From the NCBI GenBank assembly GCA_027027485.1, contig JALVLL010000109.1, positions 1 to 13,564 of the forward strand: DNA of 13,564 nucleotides. Direction: 5' to 3'. This document shows, piece after piece, positions 1 to 7,120 of this stretch. This stretch comes from Candidatus Bipolaricaulota bacterium (GTDB taxonomy: Bacteria; Bipolaricaulota; Bipolaricaulia; Bipolaricaulales; Bipolaricaulaceae). Position numbers and translations under genes: made by a program. The notes below the pieces were generated by a model. That model made no database searches and was not told where the DNA came from. It worked only from the letters and a program-made list of their open reading frames with translations. Each line of letters begins with the position of its first letter. Positions within the stretch are counted from its first letter, which is position 1.

Positions 1-117
1 CCTCCAGCCCTCCTCGCCGTCGAAGGCCACCTCCACCCGGTACCCCTCCCGCATGAGGTATGCCTGCACCATCCGGGCGATCTCACGTTCATCTTCCACA
101 AGGAGGATCGTCTTCAT
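1..117 (-). CDS. Response regulator, N-terminal fragment (runs off left edge)
   Basis: Only the first 39 codons are present. They encode the start of a CheY-like receiver domain: beta strand 1 MKTILLVEDE ends in the acidic cluster E8-D9-E10 that binds Mg2+, and the following helix and second strand (ending REGYRVEVAFDGEEGWR) match the family layout. The phospho-acceptor aspartate and any output domain lie outside the window. The protein would take phosphate from a partner histidine kinase; its output, probably DNA binding, is not visible. The start is the ATG at 117-115, where the receiver fold normally begins. There is no Shine-Dalgarno sequence just upstream, but a TATACT hexamer lies 11 bases before the ATG. 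The gene is divergent from the acyl-CoA synthetase operon, so it may control that operon, though this is inferred only from position. Confidence 0.85.
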   Translation of the reverse strand, partial: MKTILLVEDEREIARMVQAYLMREGYRVEVAFDGEEGWR

Positions 118-128
118 GGCCTGAAAAA

Positions 129-134
129 AGTATA
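129..134 (-). promoter_or_regulatory. Candidate -10 element of the response regulator promoter
   Basis: On the minus strand TATACT lies 11 bases before the ATG. A transcript starting about 6-7 bases after it would have a leader of only about five bases, which fits the missing Shine-Dalgarno sequence. No good -35 match lies 16-18 bases upstream; that stretch is the inverted repeat at 135-160. The call rests on one hexamer and its position. Confidence 0.35.
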
Positions 135-160
135 CAGGGGCAAAAAACTTCTTGCCCCTG
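135..160. promoter_or_regulatory. Inverted repeat 1 in the divergent promoter region (possible operator)
   Basis: CAGGGGCAA (135-143) and TTGCCCCTG (152-160) are perfect 9-base inverted arms around an 8-base centre. The repeat abuts the TATACT hexamer of the divergent response regulator and would fill its spacer and -35 region, a typical repressor or activator position. It shares the CAGGGG/CCCCTG core with inverted repeat 2. It could instead form a hairpin in RNA. A T-run follows on the minus strand, but its place just before a start codon makes a terminator less likely. Confidence 0.45.
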
Positions 161-212
161 GTGTGGCATGACTTCAAAGCGGGCCCTTGCGCGGTCCCCA
201 TTATCCGGCGCC

Positions 213-235
213 CCCCTGCAGAGGATATGCAGGGG
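213..235. promoter_or_regulatory. Inverted repeat 2 upstream of the acyl-CoA synthetase gene (possible operator)
   Basis: CCCCTGCA (213-220) and TGCAGGGG (228-235) are perfect 8-base arms around the 7-base centre GAGGATA. The repeat ends directly against a weak -35-like TTGCGG at 236-241, where activators often bind. Its arms carry the same CCCCTG/CAGGGG core as inverted repeat 1 but in the opposite arrangement (outward rather than inward). Regulatory function is inferred from symmetry and position only. Confidence 0.4.
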
Positions 236-265
236 TTGCGGAGATTCGGTGGAGCCCATTAAGAT
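236..265 (+). promoter_or_regulatory. Candidate promoter of the acyl-CoA synthetase operon
   Basis: TTGCGG (236-241) and TAAGAT (260-265) are separated by 18 bases and resemble a weak sigma-70-type -35/-10 pair. Transcription would begin at about 272-274, at or within two bases of the ATG at 274, giving a leaderless or nearly leaderless mRNA. This agrees with the lack of a Shine-Dalgarno sequence there. The -35 match is poor, so confidence is low. Confidence 0.3.
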
Positions 266-273
266 GGATCGAC

Positions 274-2361
274 ATGGACCTGAGGGGCCTACTCTACCCG
301 CAATCGGTGGCCCTCATCGGTGCCTCCCCTAAAAAGGGGAAGCTGGGTAACTTGCTCTTCAAGAACATGTCGTCCTTCCCGGGGCGCTTCTACCCGGTCA
401 ACCCGAACCACGAGGAGATCGAGGGCATAAAGTGCTATCCCAACGTGAGTTCCCTCCCCGAAGTGCCCGATATGGCGGTGGTGATCATCCCCGCGGACCC
501 CGCCCTGAAGGTGATCGAGGAGTGCGGGAGGGTGGGGATCAAGAACGTGGTGGTGATCACCGCTGGGTTCAAGGAATCCGGGCCCGAGGGGGCGGAGAGG
601 GAGAGGAAGCTCGTGGAGATCGCCAAGCGCTACGGGATGAACGTCCTGGGGCCCAACTGCTTCGGCCTCATCTCCACCGAGGCCGGGCTCAACGCCACTT
701 TCGCCCCCAAGACGGCCCTCCCGGGGAACATCGCCTTCCTGTCCCAGTCCGGGGCCTTCTGCACCTCGGTATTGGACTGGGCCTGGGAGGAGAAGCTGGG
801 TTTCTCCCACTTCGTTTCCCTGGGCAACAAGGCCGTCTTGAACGAGGTCCACTTCCTTCTGCCCTTCGCCGAGGACCCCGACACCAGGGTGATCGTGGCG
901 TATCTCGAGGGGATAGCCGACGGCCCCGAATTCATCCGCATAGCCCGCCAGGTGGTGAAGACCACGCCCATCGTGGTCCTCAAGGCCGGGCGCACCGAGG
1001 CCGGGGCCAGGGCCGTATCCTCCCACACCGGGACCCTGGCGGGATCCGATGCCGCCTATGAGGCCGCCTTCAGGAAATGCGGCGTGATCCGGGCCCGGAA
1101 CGTAGAGGAGCTCTTCGACTACGCCTATGCCCTGGCCAAGCAGCCCGTCCCCAGGGGGAAGCGGGTGGGGGTGATGACCAACGCCGGCGGCGCCGGGGTG
1201 ATGGCCTCCGACGCGGTGGAGGAGTACGGCCTTGAGCTCGCCCGGTTCTCCGAGGGGACCACGAGGAAGCTCCGGGAGTTCCTCCCCCCGGCGGCGAACA
1301 TCTACAACCCGGTGGACGTATTGGGGGATGCCCACCTGGACCGCTATGAGAAGGCCCTGAACCTCGTGATAGGCGACCCCAACGTGGACATGGTGGTCTC
1401 GCTTTCGGCACCGGCCCCCCTCATCCCCTTCAGGGACCTCTCCCGGGCGGTGGCCGAGGCCAAGGGTAGGGTGGGGAAGCCCCTCACGGTGAGCTTCATG
1501 GCGGGGGATCTGGGCGAGGAGGCCGAGGAGACCCTGCGGGAGGCGGGCATCCCGAGCTACTTCGACCCGGCTCGGGCGGTGCGCGCCCTCTCGGTCCTCT
1601 ACCGCTACTCCGGGATCAAGGGGAAGGAATGGACCGAGCCCCGTGACATAGAGGCCGATCGCGACGCGGTACGACGGGTCCTCGAGGGAGCCCTTTCCCG
1701 CGGAAGACACCAGCTCGGCGTAGAGGCGATGGGGGTCCTCTCGGCCTACGGGATCAGGGTGGCGCGGGGGGTTCTGGTGAGAAGCCCTGATGAGGCCCGC
1801 GCCGTCGCCCCTTCGGTGGGCGAAAAGCTGGTGTTGAAGGTCGTTTCGCCGGAACTAGTGCACAAGACCGACGTGGGAGGGGTGGTCCTCGGGGTCTCCC
1901 CCGACGAGGCCCCCGCGGCGGTGGAGGAGATGCTCGCCCGGATCTCCTACCGCTTCCCCGGGGCGAGGATAGAGGGTGTCCTCATCCAGGAGCAGCTCCC
2001 GCCGGGACAGGAGCTCATCGTGGGCTCCGTCCGGGACCCACAGTTCGGGCCCCTGGTGATGGTGGGGTTCGGGGGGATATTCGTGGAAGTCATCAAAGAT
2101 GTGGTGTTCGACGTGGCCCCCCTCTCCCCGGAGGAGGCGCGGGAGATGTTGGAGGGGATGAGGGGCTACGCCCTCCTCAGAGGGGCCAGGGGGAGGCCCC
2201 CGGTGGATATAGACGCGGTAGCCGAGGTCCTGGAGCGGATATCCCACCTGGCACACGACTTCCCCCAGATCGTGGAGATGGACGTGAACCCGCTCATCGC
2301 CTACCCCGATGGCGCCGTGGCGGTGGACCTCAGGATCACCCTCTCGAGGGAGGCCAAATGA
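274..2361 (+). CDS. ADP-forming acetate/acyl-CoA ligase, fused alpha and beta subunits
   Basis: This 695-residue enzyme interconverts acyl-CoA, ADP and phosphate with the acid, CoA and ATP by a phosphohistidine route. In fermenting cells it usually runs towards ATP. The N-terminal CoA-binding Rossmann domain (about residues 5-100, VALIGASPKKGKLG) is followed by succinyl-CoA ligase-like domains holding the phospho-acceptor His251 in SSHTGTLAG. The C-terminal ATP-grasp part (about 475-690) contains KVVSPELVHKTDVGGV, whose His530 matches the second phosphohistidine described for archaeal enzymes, and ends with MDVNPL. Single-chain alpha-beta enzymes are usually about 690-720 residues, so it is complete. 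I chose the ATG at 274, not the in-frame TTG at 187, because family homology begins there (MDLRGLLYPQSVALIGAS). No convincing ribosome binding site precedes it. Acyl substrate preference cannot be read from sequence. Confidence 0.95.
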   Translation: MDLRGLLYPQSVALIGASPKKGKLGNLLFKNMSSFPGRFYPVNPNHEEIEGIKCYPNVSSLPEVPDMAVVIIPADPALKVIEECGRVGIKNVVVITAGFKESGPEGAERERKLVEIAKRYGMNVLGPNCFGLISTEAGLNATFAPKTALPGNIAFLSQSGAFCTSVLDWAWEEKLGFSHFVSLGNKAVLNEVHFLLPFAEDPDTRVIVAYLEGIADGPEFIRIARQVVKTTPIVVLKAGRTEAGARAVSSHTGTLAGSDAAYEAAFRKCGVIRARNVEELFDYAYALAKQPVPRGKRVGVMTNAGGAGVMASDAVEEYGLELARFSEGTTRKLREFLPPAANIYNPVDVLGDAHLDRYEKALNLVIGDPNVDMVVSLSAPAPLIPFRDLSRAVAEAKGRVGKPLTVSFMAGDLGEEAEETLREAGIPSYFDPARAVRALSVLYRYSGIKGKEWTEPRDIEADRDAVRRVLEGALSRGRHQLGVEAMGVLSAYGIRVARGVLVRSPDEARAVAPSVGEKLVLKVVSPELVHKTDVGGVVLGVSPDEAPAAVEEMLARISYRFPGARIEGVLIQEQLPPGQELIVGSVRDPQFGPLVMVGFGGIFVEVIKDVVFDVAPLSPEEAREMLEGMRGYALLRGARGRPPVDIDAVAEVLERISHLAHDFPQIVEMDVNPLIAYPDGAVAVDLRITLSREAK

Positions 2362-3395
2362 AAAGGGTTTACATCGCGGCGGTGGAGGAGAAGGCGGGGA
2401 AGACCTCACTGATATTGGGCCTCGCGGGGTCCGTGGAGGGGAAGGTCTCGTATCTGAAGCCCGTGGGGAGGGCGAGCGGCTATCGGGGCGGGAGGCCCTT
2501 CGATCTCGATGCCGAGGTGGCGGCCGAGGTGCTGGGGATCCCCGATCCCGAGGGGTTGGTACCACTGGTGGCGCTGGATTACCCCCGCTTCTGGACCCCG
2601 CCCGAGGACGCCTGGGAGAGGATCGGCAGCGCTGTCCCGGAAGATGCGGACTGGCTCTTCATCGAGGGGAGAGATTGGTTCGGCAGGGGCCTTCTCTCCG
2701 GGCTGAGCGACCTCGAGATCTCCAGGAGGCTCGGCTCCCCGGTCATCCTCGTCGCCCAGTATGAGGGCGAGGCCTCGGTGGACAGGCTTATCCGAGCGGC
2801 ATCCCTGGTCGGAGAGGCCCTCCTGGGGGTCATCTTCAACTCGGTGAGCGTGGAGACGGAGCTCCCCGAGATAAGGGAAATGGTGATCCCGATCTTGGAG
2901 GAGAGGGGCATCCATGTCCTGGGCACTGTGCCTTTCGAGAGGAGGCTCCGCTCCGTGACCATGAGCGAGGTCATCGAGGCCCTGGGGGGAGAGGTATTGG
3001 TGGAGGGGGACCCCAAGGCGGAAGTGGAGAGGTTCCTAGTGGGGGCCATGACCGGGGAGTCGGCCCTGAGGTACCTGCGGAGGATACCCGGCAGGCTCGC
3101 CGTGGTCACGGGCGGTGACCGGCCCGATATCCAATCCGCTGCCCTCTCCTGTGACAGGGTGAAAGGCTTGATCCTCACGGGGTGGCTCCGTCCGGAGCGG
3201 TCGATCCTCGCCCGGGCCGCCGAGCGCAACGTCACCGTGGTGCTCGTGGCCCACGACACCATGACCGCGGCCGAGATGGCCGAATCCCTGATCGGGAGGG
3301 CGAGGATAAGGCCGGATCAGGTTAAGATAATCCGGGAACTGGTCCGGGAGGGCGTGGATCACGAGAGGTTGGAGGAGCTCGTCTCCGGGAGGTGA
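2358..3395 (+). CDS. BioD-like P-loop / DRTGG domain protein (stand-alone 'phosphotransacetylase family' protein)
   Basis: This 345-residue cytosolic protein matches the N-terminal regulatory half of long bacterial phosphotransacetylases but lacks the catalytic PTA_PTB domain. Residues 1-210 form a BioD/CobQ-like P-loop NTPase with Walker A AVEEKAGKTS (residues 8-17, Lys15) and a following YLKPVGR motif. Residues about 220-330 form the DRTGG domain (AVVTGGDRPDIQSAAL, then VKGLILTG). The start codon overlaps the synthetase stop in ATGA (2358-2361) and has GGGAGG five bases upstream, so the two are translationally coupled. Coupling to an acyl-CoA synthetase suggests an accessory or nucleotide-sensing role in acyl-CoA/acetate metabolism; I know of no defined reaction for the stand-alone form. 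Annotation as an active phosphate acetyltransferase would be wrong. Confidence 0.85.
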   Translation: MKRVYIAAVEEKAGKTSLILGLAGSVEGKVSYLKPVGRASGYRGGRPFDLDAEVAAEVLGIPDPEGLVPLVALDYPRFWTPPEDAWERIGSAVPEDADWLFIEGRDWFGRGLLSGLSDLEISRRLGSPVILVAQYEGEASVDRLIRAASLVGEALLGVIFNSVSVETELPEIREMVIPILEERGIHVLGTVPFERRLRSVTMSEVIEALGGEVLVEGDPKAEVERFLVGAMTGESALRYLRRIPGRLAVVTGGDRPDIQSAALSCDRVKGLILTGWLRPERSILARAAERNVTVVLVAHDTMTAAEMAESLIGRARIRPDQVKIIRELVREGVDHERLEELVSGR

Positions 3396-3401
3396 AGCGG
3401 G

Positions 3402-3743
3402 ATGAGGCTCTCGGAGTATCGGTTCGGCTCCGTGAAGGTAGATGGCGTCCCCTACACCGAGGACATCCAGGTCCTGCCCGACGGCGCGGTGAAGTCCTGG
3501 TGGAGGAAGGAGGGTCACCGGGTCCTCCCCGAGGACTTAAAGGAGGCGCTGGCGACCGATCCAGAGCTCATCATCATCGGCACCGGCTACGGAGGCAGGG
3601 TCGAGGTGGCGGAGGAGACGAAGAGGCTCCTCGAGGAACGGGGTATCGAACTTCTGGCCCTGAAGACATCCGAGGCGGTGGAGGCCTACAACGAGCTCTC
3701 GCCCAAGCGCCGCGCCTGCGCCCTCCTCCACCTCACCTGCTAG
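3402..3743 (+). CDS. Mth938-like domain protein
   Basis: This 113-residue protein is typical in length for the Mth938-like (DUF498/DUF598) family, which includes eukaryotic NDUFAF3 and AAMDC. Diagnostic stretches are the early FGSVKVDG, the SWWRKEGHRVLPEDL segment around residues 32-46, the ELIIIGTGYGG turn, and LKTSEAVEAYNEL near the end. The fold is small alpha/beta with no known catalytic residues, and its bacterial and archaeal function is not established. It starts 6 bp after the DRTGG gene, with GGAGGTGA overlapping that gene's stop codon as ribosome binding site. It is the last gene of the operon and ends 2 bp from the convergent aminotransferase. A link to acyl-CoA energy metabolism is inferred only from the operon. 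Confidence 0.88.
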   Translation: MRLSEYRFGSVKVDGVPYTEDIQVLPDGAVKSWWRKEGHRVLPEDLKEALATDPELIIIGTGYGGRVEVAEETKRLLEERGIELLALKTSEAVEAYNELSPKRRACALLHLTC

Positions 3744-3745
3744 GG

Positions 3746-5206
3746 TCACTTGTAGCCGAACTTCCTTTCCGCGGCGGAGAAAGCCTTGTCGAATATCTCC
3801 AACGCCCTATCGATGGTCGATTCCCTGATGGTCAGGGGGGGTATGAGCTGGAAGCGGTTGTGGAAGTAGCCCCCCTTCTCGAAGACCATCCCCTCCTTGA
3901 CGCACTCGTCCAGGATGAAGGAGGCCTCCTCGGGGGCGGGCTCCCGGCTCTCCCTGTCCTTGACGAGCTCCAGGCCGATGTAAAGGCCCCGGGCGTTGAT
4001 GTGCCCGATGAGGGGGTGGCGATCCTGGAGTTCCTTAAGGCCGTTGTGGAAGTACTCCCCCTTGCGACGCACCTCGGCCAGGAAATCCTCGCGCGTGATC
4101 ACGTCCAATACCTTATTCGCCGCGGCGCAGGCGAGGACGTTCCCCGCCTGGGTGGAGACGTGGGCCGCCGGGCCCCAGGCCTCGAGGATATCGGCCCGGG
4201 CCACCACCGCCGAGAGGGGGAGGCCCCCGCCCAGGGCCTTGGAGGTGAGGAGCATGTCCACCTCGACCCCCTCCCACTCGGTGGCCCACAGCTTCCCCGT
4301 GCGGCCAAGCCCCGTCTGGATCTCGTCCACGATGAGGAGGATCCCGTATTCATCGCAGAGTTTCCGCAGGAGCTTGAGATACCCCGGAGAGGGGATGATG
4401 TAACCGGCGGAGCTCTGGAAGGGTTCCACCAGGAAGGCGGCTACATTGGTGATGTCGTTTTTGACCTCGCGGTAGGGAGATTCCTTGCTACGGAAGTAGT
4501 ACTCCAGGTATCCCTCCAGCCGCTCGAGGCACCACTCCTCCTCGGACTTCCCCTCCGGGGGACGACCGAAGGGGCACTGGTAGGGATAGGGGAAGGGGAA
4601 GTAGCCCACCGCCGTATCTTGCGGTGGCACGGGGTAGAAGTAGGCCCACATGCCCCCCTTTCCGGTGAGGGACATCGTCCCGTAGGTGACCCCGTGGTAG
4701 TCGCCGTAGGCGGTGAGGATGAAGGGCCTCCCGGTGTAATAGCGGGCGGCCCGCACCGCGAGCTCCACGGCATCCGCGCCCGTCACCCCGAAGGCCACCC
4801 GCGCCTTCCCCCCCTTTATGGGGGCGATCTCCGTCAGCCGTTCCGCGAGCCTTATGCGTTCGGGGTGGGGAAGGTCGAAGTAGTGCACGAGCTTCCTCGC
4901 CTGTTCCGAGATCACCTCGGCTATCTCGGGGTTGCATTCGCCCAGGGCGGAGACCGAGAAGCCCGCCAGAAGGTCCACGTACTCCTTCCCATCCACATCC
5001 ACCAGGATGTCGTTCTCGGCGCGCTCGACGATGGGGGGGAGTTTGAAGAGGGCGAGGCCCACCTGCCCGTACGATTCCGCCGAGAGCCACCGCCTGGCCC
5101 ACTCCTTCCCCTTTTCACCAAACGGCGACTCCGCGATGCGGCGTTCCGCCTTCTCTGGGGTGAGCCTCAAGCGCTCCCTCTGCTCCTCCAGCCTTCCATC
5201 GAACAT
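3746..5206 (-). CDS. Class III PLP-dependent aminotransferase
   Basis: This 486-residue fold-type I aminotransferase belongs to the acetylornithine/GABA/diaminobutyrate group. PLP-site residues are clear: the GVTGADAVE phosphate loop (140-148), His171 in DYHG, Glu261 in VEPFQS, Asp294 in IVDEIQTGLGRTG, Schiff-base Lys323 in TSKALGGG, and Thr352 in STQAGN. It is longer than the usual 400-450 residues because of a roughly 60-residue N-terminal extension and an insert at about 185-245 rich in Tyr, Phe and Pro. The GADAVE loop recalls diaminobutyrate-type enzymes more than acetylornithine ones, but the amino donor is unknown; phospho-lyases and ammonia-lyases of this fold are also possible. The ATG at 5206 is preceded by AGGAGG seven bases away; the longer reading frame upstream runs into the ATPase gene. 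It is last in the operon, 20 bp after the ATPase. Confidence 0.92.
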   Translation of the reverse strand: MFDGRLEEQRERLRLTPEKAERRIAESPFGEKGKEWARRWLSAESYGQVGLALFKLPPIVERAENDILVDVDGKEYVDLLAGFSVSALGECNPEIAEVISEQARKLVHYFDLPHPERIRLAERLTEIAPIKGGKARVAFGVTGADAVELAVRAARYYTGRPFILTAYGDYHGVTYGTMSLTGKGGMWAYFYPVPPQDTAVGYFPFPYPYQCPFGRPPEGKSEEEWCLERLEGYLEYYFRSKESPYREVKNDITNVAAFLVEPFQSSAGYIIPSPGYLKLLRKLCDEYGILLIVDEIQTGLGRTGKLWATEWEGVEVDMLLTSKALGGGLPLSAVVARADILEAWGPAAHVSTQAGNVLACAAANKVLDVITREDFLAEVRRKGEYFHNGLKELQDRHPLIGHINARGLYIGLELVKDRESREPAPEEASFILDECVKEGMVFEKGGYFHNRFQLIPPLTIRESTIDRALEIFDKAFSAAERKFGYK

Positions 5207-5226
5207 CCATCCACCTCCTAGGGAAA

Positions 5227-6303
5227 TCAATTGATCCTCTCGCCCGTTTCGGGATCGAAGAGATGGAGCTTCCCCCTGTCGAACACCACCTGGCAAGGGC
5301 TTCCTTCCCTCAGCTCCCCCACGAGGGAGGCCGGCACCACCATGCGCACGCGGTCCTCGCCCAATACCAGGGAGACGATGGCCCGAGATCCCAGGAACTC
5401 CACCACGTCCACCATCGCCTCCAGGGGATCCGTGGCCTCGGGAGGGGGATGCTCCGCCAGGTACACGTCATCGGGCCTCACCCCCAGAACCACCTCCCCC
5501 TCGGCAGCGGGGATATCCAAACGAATCCGGGTTCCGGACGAGGGATGGAGGTATACGCCGTCCATGTATCTCCCCTTCAGGAAGTTCATCTCCGGGCTCC
5601 CGATGAAACCGGCCACGAAGATGTTCTGGGGCCGGTTGTAGATCTCGGAGGGGGTGCCGATCTGCATTATCCGGCCATCCTTCATCACCACCACGGTATC
5701 GCCCAGGATCATCGCCTCCTCTTGGTCGTGGGTGACGTAGATCGTGGTGGTCCTCAGCCGACGGTGCAGCCGCAAAAGCTCCGTCCGCATCTGCACCCTG
5801 AGCTTGGCGTCCAGGTTCGAAAGCGGCTCGTCGAAGAGGAAGACGTTGGGGTTCCTGACGATGGCCCTCCCGATGGCGACGCGCTGTTGTTGTCCCCCAG
5901 AGAGCTGCCGGGGCTTGCGGTCGAGGAGATCCTCTATCCCCAGGAGCCGCGCCGCCTCCCGCACCTTTTGATCGATCTCGGCCTTCGGACGCCTCGCTGC
6001 CCGGAGGCCGAAGGCGATGTTGTCGTAGACCTTGAGGTGGGGGTAGAGGGCGTAGTTCTGGAAGACCATGGCCACGTTACGGTCCTTGGGCTCGAGGTGG
6101 GTGACATCGTGCCCGCCTATGTAGATGCGCCCTTCCGTGACCTCCTCCAGTCCAGCTATGAGCCTCAAGGTCGTCGTCTTCCCGCATCCCGATGGGCCGA
6201 GGAGGACCGTGAAGCTCCCGTCGGGAACGGTGAGGTTCACGTCCCTCACGGCTATCACATCCCCGAACCTCTTTGTCACGCCCTCTAGCACTACCTCGGC
6301 CAT
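5227..6303 (-). CDS. ABC importer ATPase, MalK/UgpC/MsmK type
   Basis: This 358-residue cytoplasmic ATPase powers the CUT1-type importer encoded just before it. All nucleotide-binding motifs are intact: Walker A GPSGCGKT (36-43), Q-loop Gln82 in FQNYALYPH, signature LSGGQQQR (134-141), Walker B VFLFDEP (154-160) with catalytic Glu159, D-loop SNLD, and switch His192. After about residue 235 come TOBE/OB segments including VLGVRPDDVYL, as in MalK and UgpC, which contact substrate or regulators. Length is normal for the family. Its ATG lies 1 bp after the stop of the second permease, indicating translational coupling, and 20 bp separate it from the aminotransferase. Cargo cannot be read from the ATPase, and such ATPases may serve several CUT1 importers. 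Confidence 0.96.
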   Translation of the reverse strand: MAEVVLEGVTKRFGDVIAVRDVNLTVPDGSFTVLLGPSGCGKTTTLRLIAGLEEVTEGRIYIGGHDVTHLEPKDRNVAMVFQNYALYPHLKVYDNIAFGLRAARRPKAEIDQKVREAARLLGIEDLLDRKPRQLSGGQQQRVAIGRAIVRNPNVFLFDEPLSNLDAKLRVQMRTELLRLHRRLRTTTIYVTHDQEEAMILGDTVVVMKDGRIMQIGTPSEIYNRPQNIFVAGFIGSPEMNFLKGRYMDGVYLHPSSGTRIRLDIPAAEGEVVLGVRPDDVYLAEHPPPEATDPLEAMVDVVEFLGSRAIVSLVLGEDRVRMVVPASLVGELREGSPCQVVFDRGKLHLFDPETGERIN

Positions 6304-6304
6304 G

Positions 6305-7120
6305 TCAGTACTTGAGCCCCCCTCCCAATCCCTTCACGAGGTATTTTTGGACGAAGAAGGAGGCCACCGCCACGGGCACTATGGCCACGATGATGGCAGC
6401 GGCCATCTGCCCCATCTCTATCCCCCGGAAGGTCCAGAACCCCGCCACCGCTACGGGAAGGGTCTTGGTGGGCCCTCCCGTGAGGATCAGGGCATAGAAG
6501 AAGTCGTTCCAGGAGAGCACGAACCCGAATATCCCCGCCGCGGCCGCCCCGGCCCTCACGTTGGGAAGCACCACTTTGTAGAAGGCCTGGAAGCGCGTGT
6601 AACCATCGACCATGGCCTGTTCCTCCAGTTCCCTCGGCACCTCATCGAAGAAGCCGATCAGGAACCACGTGACCAGGGGGAGGATGAAGGAGAGGTGGGC
6701 CACGATGATCCCCACATAGGTCTTGAGGAGCCGCAGGTGGTACATCATGAGAAAGATGGAGATGACGAGGACAACGGGGGGAAGCATCTGGGCCGCCAGT
6801 ATGGCGAACCGCGCCGGGACACCCCCCGTATTGAACCTGGAGAAGGAATACGCGGCCAGGCTTCCCACCGCCACCGATACGAGCGCCACGGTGCCGCCCA
6901 CGATCAGGCTGTTGAGGAGGTAGAGGGGGAGCTTGGATTCGAAGATCACCTCCCGCCAGTTGTCCAACACCGGCCGGAAGATCCAGACGTTGGGTGAGGT
7001 TATCAGCCAATAGGGTTTAAGGGAAGTCAGGAACATCCAGAAATAGGGGAAGACGACGATCACAAACGCCACCCATACGAGGACGTGGACCACGGCCGAA
7101 CGGAGGCGGCGCCTCATCAT
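6305..7120 (-). CDS. CUT1-type ABC importer permease 2 (MalG/UgpE-like)
   Basis: This 271-residue inner-membrane permease has about six membrane helices, the first at roughly residues 9-31. The cytoplasmic EAA loop that docks on the ATPase is at about 166-187, reading EEQAMVDGYTRF followed by VVLPNVRAG. It ends in the basic KGLGGGLKY tail typical of MalG/UgpE proteins. I placed the start at the ATG at 7120, which overlaps the stop of permease 1 in ATGA and has GAGGT four bases upstream; the adjacent ATG at 7117 is an alternative. A much longer open frame extends upstream but is only the antiparallel-free shadow of permease 1 in another frame. It pairs with permease 1 to form the heterodimeric channel. 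Confidence 0.94.
   Translation of the reverse strand: MMRRRLRSAVVHVLVWVAFVIVVFPYFWMFLTSLKPYWLITSPNVWIFRPVLDNWREVIFESKLPLYLLNSLIVGGTVALVSVAVGSLAAYSFSRFNTGGVPARFAILAAQMLPPVVLVISIFLMMYHLRLLKTYVGIIVAHLSFILPLVTWFLIGFFDEVPRELEEQAMVDGYTRFQAFYKVVLPNVRAGAAAAGIFGFVLSWNDFFYALILTGGPTKTLPVAVAGFWTFRGIEMGQMAAAIIVAIVPVAVASFFVQKYLVKGLGGGLKY

Noticed and set aside
187..273. TTG at 187 as the start of the synthetase, adding 29 residues
   Set aside because: The extra residues do not resemble the family N-terminus and would overlap both inverted repeat 2 and the candidate promoter.
60..332. A 90-codon plus-strand frame across the divergent intergenic region
   Set aside because: It overlaps the response regulator start and the synthetase start, and is Pro/Ser/Gly-rich with no ribosome binding site.
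289..1710. A 473-codon minus-strand open frame inside the acyl-CoA synthetase
   Set aside because: Rich in His, Gly and Pro without any recognisable motif; the opposite strand carries the complete synthetase.
3392..5221. A 609-codon plus-strand open frame opposite the aminotransferase
   Set aside because: Same reasoning: antisense shadow of a gene with an intact PLP site, and it also overlaps the real Mth938-like gene in another frame.
5226..5235. Perfect 10-bp palindrome ATCAATTGAT at the end of the CUT1 ATPase gene
   Set aside because: Short, lies across the stop codon, has no repeated partner, and could arise by chance.
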